A stretch of DNA of 11,081 nt from UBA11164 sp002420085 (GTDB lineage Bacteria; Pseudomonadota; Gammaproteobacteria; Xanthomonadales; Xanthomonadaceae). The stretch covers positions 1-11,081 of the forward strand of contig DALYLJ010000103.1 of the NCBI GenBank assembly GCA_031976395.1, given 5' to 3'. The first letter of the stretch is position 1; each line of letters begins with the position of its first letter. The translations under genes and the position numbers were made by a program. The notes under the pieces were generated by a model. The model was not told where the DNA came from and did not search any database. It saw only the letters and a list, made by a program, of their open reading frames with translations. Below are positions 7,753-11,081 of the stretch, one piece after another.

Positions 7753-8687
7753 GGCCGGGCCACCAGGGCGCGCCGACCATCGACCTCGACCACCGCGCCA
7801 TCACTGCGGATCTCGACCAGGCGAATGCGTGGCGTGATGGCGTCGCCTTCGACCAGACGGCGGCCGTCCAGCACCACGAAGCGACGATCGGGACTGGCAC
7901 CGAACACATGCAGACTCAGTTTGAGGTCGGGCGCATCCGCGCGCTGACCCGAGGCCAGCGATGTCCACGGAACCGGCTCGGGATCGACCGTCGGCTGGAC
8001 AGCAGCGGCCGTGGCCGCCGGCCCAGCCTCCCCGCGCGCAGCGCGCTCGCGTGCCGCCAGGGCCTCAAGACGCGCGCGCAACTCGCGCAACTCGGCCTCC
8101 GAGGCCGGCCCGGCAGCGTCTGCCGGATCGGCATCTTCGCCGGGCACGCTCGCCGAGCCCGCACGTTCCGGTGGGGTATCGGCCTGCCCCACCGGCGGCG
8201 CGACTACCGGCGCGACCGGCTGTACACGCACCGGCTCGGCTGCCGGTGACGCGGCCGGGTCGGTCGGCACATCAGCACGGGCGACCGGTTGCGCCGAGCG
8301 ATCACCCGGCGTGTCATGACCATCGAGCATCGGCTGTGGCGCTGTCGCTGCCGGCGCGATCGACCGGACCGACCGACCCTCGGCCACCGACCTCGGCCCG
8401 GCCAGCGCGGGGTTCGGATCAGCCGCGATGCCGCCCCGCCCCGGCGCCAGCCCCGGCCGATCGGCGCGCGTACCCGCCGCCACGATCAGCGGCTCGCTGC
8501 CGTACTGACGCCCCAGCCACCAGGCAGTCAGCGCCACCACCAGCACGCCGAGCACGAACCACGGCCAAGCCGACAGCGCCGGCCGCCGGACCCGACCCGG
8601 ATCCGCCATGCCGGTCAGCAGGTCCGGCACTTGACCCAGCCGACGCTGTGCTTCCGACTTGCGCAATGCTTCAAGAATCAACGACAT
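7749..8687 (-). CDS. gspB: General secretion pathway protein B (GspB/ExeB-like)
   Basis: A 312-aa bitopic inner-membrane protein. It begins with the typical MSLILEALRKSEAQRR segment in the cytoplasm, has one membrane helix at about 41-58 (WPWFVLGVLVVALTAWWLG), then a long Ala/Pro-rich periplasmic linker (about 70-240) containing a short charged, probably helical stretch (ELRELRARLEALAARERAAR, 199-218). It ends with the T2SSB domain (about 254-311), including SLHVFGASPDRRFVVLDGRR and EGDAITPRIRLVEI. In Aeromonas, ExeB works with ExeA to help the type II secretin assemble in the outer membrane across peptidoglycan. The ATG at 8687 is fixed by the conserved N-terminus and an AGGTGG ribosome site 6 nt upstream. 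It lies 19 bp after gspA and overlaps the downstream rhomboid start. Confidence 0.93.
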   Translation of the reverse strand: MSLILEALRKSEAQRRLGQVPDLLTGMADPGRVRRPALSAWPWFVLGVLVVALTAWWLGRQYGSEPLIVAAGTRADRPGLAPGRGGIAADPNPALAGPRSVAEGRSVRSIAPAATAPQPMLDGHDTPGDRSAQPVARADVPTDPAASPAAEPVRVQPVAPVVAPPVGQADTPPERAGSASVPGEDADPADAAGPASEAELRELRARLEALAARERAARGEAGPAATAAAVQPTVDPEPVPWTSLASGQRADAPDLKLSLHVFGASPDRRFVVLDGRRLVEGDAITPRIRLVEIRSDGAVVEVDGRRALVARP

Positions 8688-8693
8688 CCTGAC

Positions 8694-8699
8694 CCACCT
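8694..8699 (-). promoter_or_regulatory. Ribosome binding site for gspB
   Basis: AGGTGG on the minus strand, 6 nt from the ATG at 8687, is the best Shine-Dalgarno match in the leftward cluster. It decides for this start over the ATG at 8819, whose added 44 residues read as out-of-family sequence within gspA. Confidence 0.7.
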
Positions 8700-8706
8700 G
8701 CATCCG

Positions 8707-10347
8707 TCACAGTTGCCGCCGCAAGACCGGACCTTCCGGCAGACCGCTGGCGATCGCCAACAGCGTCTCCGGCCCGACCACACCATCGTCGAACAGACCG
8801 AACGCCTGCTGCAAGGCACGCACCCGCTCGGCCATGGCCTGGTCGTAGCGCTGCGGCCCCATGCTGGCCAGTTCCGGATCGGCCTGGTCCGGCCCCATCA
8901 GCCGGGTCCACAGCCAATCCACGGCCGGACCGGTATCGCCGCGCCGGATCGGCAGGCTGACGAAATCCGGCGCCCGCCACAGCGTGTAGAACTCGCCGCG
9001 CCAGTAACGCTCCAGTTGGGTCCGATCGACATCGAACACCTCGCCGCCGAGCACCAGACGGACCCGCAAGGCATCCAGACCGACCACGATCACCGCGATC
9101 GTGCGTCCCTCGAAGCGCAGCGGCAGGATGGTCGGTCGGCCGAGCGCCGCGATCCGGCTCAGACTGCCGCTGCCACGCAGACAGAACACCCCCGGCGCGA
9201 CCATCGGCGGACAGGTCCGCGCGACCCCGACCTCGGCCTGCTCGGCACGCAGATGCCAGAGCGCCAGCAACCGATTCCAGGCCGGCAGATCACCGCCCTC
9301 GCTCTCCATCAGCCGCAGCGAGAACGCCTGCGCATCAAGCGCCGGCACCGCCACCGCCGTCGTGCGGGCGACGCCATTGCCATTGCTGCCCGCTGCCACC
9401 GGCCCATCGACCGGCAGCGGTCGGGTCGGCCACAACCAGATCACCGCGATCACCGCCGCCAGACCGGCCGCCACCGGCCAGGCCAGGTGCGGCGCCGAAC
9501 GTCGCGTGAGCAGATTCCGCTTGAGCATCGGCGCCAACGCCTCGGCCGCCGCCCGATCGACCAGCCGCTCACCGACCGGATTCTGGTCTCGGGCATAGCC
9601 TGCCAGCAAGGCCCGCTCGGCGATCACATTGATCAACCGAGGCACCCCGCCGGAATGGGCATGGATGCGCTTGACCGCCAGGCGGGTGAACGGAAACCGC
9701 GGGCAGCCGGCCACCAGCAGTCGGTGCCGCAGATACGCCTCGGTCTCCTCGGCATCCAGCGGCGTGAGGTGATAGCGCGCCGTGATCCGCTGCGCCAACT
9801 GGCGCAGATCCGGCTCCGCCAGCCGCTCGCGCAACTCCGGCTGGCCGAGCAGCACGATCTGCAACAACTTCTGGGTCGAGGTCTCCAGGTTGGTCAACAG
9901 ACGCACCTGTTCCAGCGCCGCCCGCGACAGTTCCTGCGCCTCATCGATCAGTACCACCACCCGCTTGCCATCGGCATAGGCGCGCAGCAGATGGGCATTC
10001 AGACGATCGATCAGCGGCTTGAGCGCCGGAATTTCCCCGGCCTCGCGATCGATCACCCCCAGTTCCTCGCAGATCGTCTGCAACAATTCCTCCGGCGACA
10101 ACCGGGGGTTGAGCACCAGGGCCGCCTGGGTATCCTCGGGCAGTTGCTCAAGCAGCAGGCGACTGAGCGTGGTCTTGCCGGTCCCGACCTCACCGGTCAG
10201 TTGCACGAAACCACCCGAGCCACCCTGGCCAATCCCGAACAACAGGTGCGCCAAGGCATCCCGGTGGCGCTCGCTGAGATACACGAAGCGCGGGTCCGGG
10301 GTGATCGAGAACGGCGCCTCCTTCAGGCCGTAGAACTCGAAGTACAT
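8707..10347 (-). CDS. gspA: General secretion pathway protein A (GspA/ExeA), AAA+ ATPase with peptidoglycan-binding domain
   Basis: A 546-aa bitopic inner-membrane protein. The cytoplasmic AAA+ domain (about 1-270) has Walker A GEVGTGKTT (52-60), Walker B VVVLIDEAQ (130-138), a sensor-1-like IVLLGQPEL (164-172), R187 in the Arg-finger region, and the sensor-2 stretch GGVPRLIN (233-240). One membrane helix follows at about 288-307. The periplasmic part has a C39-peptidase-like segment (about 355-460) and a C-terminal PG_binding_1-type domain (about 466-535), with IRRGDTGPAVDWL and RVRALQQAFGLFDDGVVGPETL. In Aeromonas, ExeA uses ATP and peptidoglycan binding, with ExeB, to assemble the secretin ExeD. 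The start at 10347 gives the conserved MYFEFYGLKEAPFSITPD; in-frame ATGs at 10383 and 10398 would add sequence overlapping the upstream gene. No Shine-Dalgarno sequence is clear. The gap to gspB is 19 bp. Confidence 0.95.
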   Translation of the reverse strand: MYFEFYGLKEAPFSITPDPRFVYLSERHRDALAHLLFGIGQGGSGGFVQLTGEVGTGKTTLSRLLLEQLPEDTQAALVLNPRLSPEELLQTICEELGVIDREAGEIPALKPLIDRLNAHLLRAYADGKRVVVLIDEAQELSRAALEQVRLLTNLETSTQKLLQIVLLGQPELRERLAEPDLRQLAQRITARYHLTPLDAEETEAYLRHRLLVAGCPRFPFTRLAVKRIHAHSGGVPRLINVIAERALLAGYARDQNPVGERLVDRAAAEALAPMLKRNLLTRRSAPHLAWPVAAGLAAVIAVIWLWPTRPLPVDGPVAAGSNGNGVARTTAVAVPALDAQAFSLRLMESEGGDLPAWNRLLALWHLRAEQAEVGVARTCPPMVAPGVFCLRGSGSLSRIAALGRPTILPLRFEGRTIAVIVVGLDALRVRLVLGGEVFDVDRTQLERYWRGEFYTLWRAPDFVSLPIRRGDTGPAVDWLWTRLMGPDQADPELASMGPQRYDQAMAERVRALQQAFGLFDDGVVGPETLLAIASGLPEGPVLRRQL

Positions 10348-10369
10348 GGCAAGCGTCGCAGTCAGGGCC

Positions 10370-10966
10370 TCATAGCCTGCCATGAATCGGCGCAGCATGC
10401 GCCGCTGGCGCCGCTGGCGCCGCTGGCGTCGGCAGATTCTTTTCCATCGGAACGAATCGGATCGTCAGACCCGGCGCCAGCGGATACTCGATCGGCTCGG
10501 CCGCGACATAGCCATGCCGGCGGTACAGGCGCACGCCAGGCAGGGTTGACATCAGGGCACACCGGCGGAATCCGTGTGCCTGCGCCTCAGTCTCGCAGTG
10601 CATCAGCAAACGCGAACCCAGTCCGCAGCGGGCGAACTCCGGCGCCACGAAGAACGCTCGAATGCGGGCCGGCTCGCTGGCCGGATCGAGTCGGCTGTCA
10701 TCACGCCCCGGCCGCGCATCACCGCCGAACAGGGTCGCCCGGAAACTCCAGCCGCCACAGGCCAGCAACTCACCCGCACGCTCGCAGACGAAATAGGTCG
10801 CATCAGCCAGCAGTTGCCGATCCACCCCGAACGCCCCGCGCAGCGCCCCCTCGACCTGCGCCTCGCTGTAATCCGCCGCAGACAGCAGGCGCGCCGATCG
10901 GGCGATCAGCCGCTCCAGAGCAGGAATGTCGTCCAGGCGCGCCGGACGAAGCGAAATCTCGACCAT
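10370..10966 (-). CDS. GNAT-family N-acetyltransferase
   Basis: A 198-aa cytoplasmic protein with one GNAT domain covering about 3-176. The acetyl-CoA motif A is seen in IRAFFVAPEFARCGLGSRLL (102-121), where RCGLGS is the R/Q-x-x-G-x-G/A loop. LYRRHGY (147-153) is the usual motif B end. Substrate cannot be told from the sequence; small-molecule amines and protein N-termini or lysines are both possible. The ATG at 10966 begins the conserved VEISLRPARLDDIPAL; the frame is open further upstream, but that part lies in the presumed promoter. A G-rich stretch (GGGGTGG) sits only 3 nt from the ATG. The last 20 residues are a proline/alanine repeat tail outside the domain. It is first in the leftward cluster, 22 bp before gspA, so it is probably co-transcribed with the secretion genes without an obvious functional link. 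Confidence 0.88.
   Translation of the reverse strand: MVEISLRPARLDDIPALERLIARSARLLSAADYSEAQVEGALRGAFGVDRQLLADATYFVCERAGELLACGGWSFRATLFGGDARPGRDDSRLDPASEPARIRAFFVAPEFARCGLGSRLLMHCETEAQAHGFRRCALMSTLPGVRLYRRHGYVAAEPIEYPLAPGLTIRFVPMEKNLPTPAAPAAPAAHAAPIHGRL
10401..10427. repeat. Three perfect tandem copies of a 9-bp unit in the GNAT gene
   Basis: GCCGCTGGC is repeated three times without mismatch. In the gene frame it encodes Pro-Ala-Ala repeats (residues 181-189) in the C-terminal tail. Since nine is a multiple of three, copy number could vary between strains without a frameshift. Confidence 0.8.
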
Positions 10967-10986
10967 CACCACCCCGAATGTCCGCC

Positions 10987-11002
10987 ACGCGCAGCAGCGC
11001 GT
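10987..11002. repeat. Inverted repeat in the leader of the GNAT-gspAB cluster
   Basis: ACGCGC and GCGCGT are perfect 6-bp arms around an AGCA loop. It starts about 2 nt downstream of the transcription start predicted from the candidate promoter, so it could be an operator or a 5' hairpin on the message. It is unproven and easy to get by chance in GC-rich DNA. Confidence 0.35.
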
Positions 11003-11010
11003 CCCGAGCA

Positions 11011-11038
11011 AATCTATCATCACCGCCCCGCACGGCAA
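11011..11038 (-). promoter_or_regulatory. Candidate sigma-70 promoter for the GNAT-gspA-gspB-rhomboid cluster
   Basis: On the minus strand TTGCCG (11038-11033) and TAGATT (11016-11011) are separated by 16 bp. The -10 region is in a locally AT-richer patch. The predicted start near 11004 gives a leader of about 38 nt to the GNAT ATG at 10966. It is the best promoter-like match upstream of the five leftward genes. Confidence 0.4.
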
Positions 11039-11065
11039 GCACCGCCGCAAGACCTGCGCAAACTC

Positions 11066-11077
11066 GCAGCGCGCTGC
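11066..11077. repeat. 12-bp perfect palindrome upstream of the GNAT promoter
   Basis: GCAGCGCGCTGC reads the same on both strands and lies about 28 bp upstream of the candidate -35 box, at the right edge of the window. It may be an operator, part of a neighbouring gene, or chance; the sequence beyond the edge is needed to place it. Confidence 0.25.
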
Positions 11078-11081
11078 CTGC

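Overview
The window is GC-rich, almost wholly coding DNA from a proteobacterium. It is most likely a gammaproteobacterium near Xanthomonadales/Lysobacterales. This is inferred from the fused aspartokinase-homoserine dehydrogenase ThrA with a short N-terminal extension, the thrA-thrB-thrC order, a GspA/GspB (ExeA/ExeB) pair, and a DUF1820 protein. No rRNA, tRNA, insertion sequence, CRISPR array or phage gene was seen. The region reads as chromosomal core with a less conserved sensor gene at its left edge.

Layout. (1) Positions 1-1584, minus strand: the N-terminal 528 residues of a secreted or membrane-anchored beta-propeller sensor protein, cut by the left edge, so its output domain is not visible. 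(2) Positions 1585-1856: a 272-bp divergent intergenic region. It holds a candidate thrA promoter, a perfect 15-bp direct repeat abutting the -35 box, and a small palindrome near the predicted +1. (3) Positions 1857-6657, plus strand: a complete threonine operon, thrA-thrB-thrC. It covers aspartate to aspartyl phosphate, aspartate semialdehyde to homoserine, homoserine to phosphohomoserine, and phosphohomoserine to threonine; only aspartate-semialdehyde dehydrogenase is missing locally. thrA and thrB overlap by 4 bp. (4) Positions 6663-10966, minus strand, convergent with thrC: five genes read right to left, a GNAT acetyltransferase, gspA, gspB, a rhomboid protease and a DUF1820 protein. The gaps are 22, 19, -4 and 64 bp, which suggests one transcript. 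A candidate promoter lies at 11011-11038.

How they work together. ThrABC makes threonine and should be feedback-controlled through the ACT domains of ThrA; no threonine/isoleucine-rich leader peptide of the enterobacterial thrL type is visible. GspA (AAA+ ATPase, one membrane segment, peptidoglycan-binding domain) and GspB are the inner-membrane pair that helps the type II secretin pass the cell wall and assemble. The rhomboid protease is translationally coupled to gspB and is the most suggestive linkage in the window, since membrane proteolysis and type II secretion are connected in other bacteria through rhombosortase. No clearly undescribed system was found; the findings are modest and marked accordingly.
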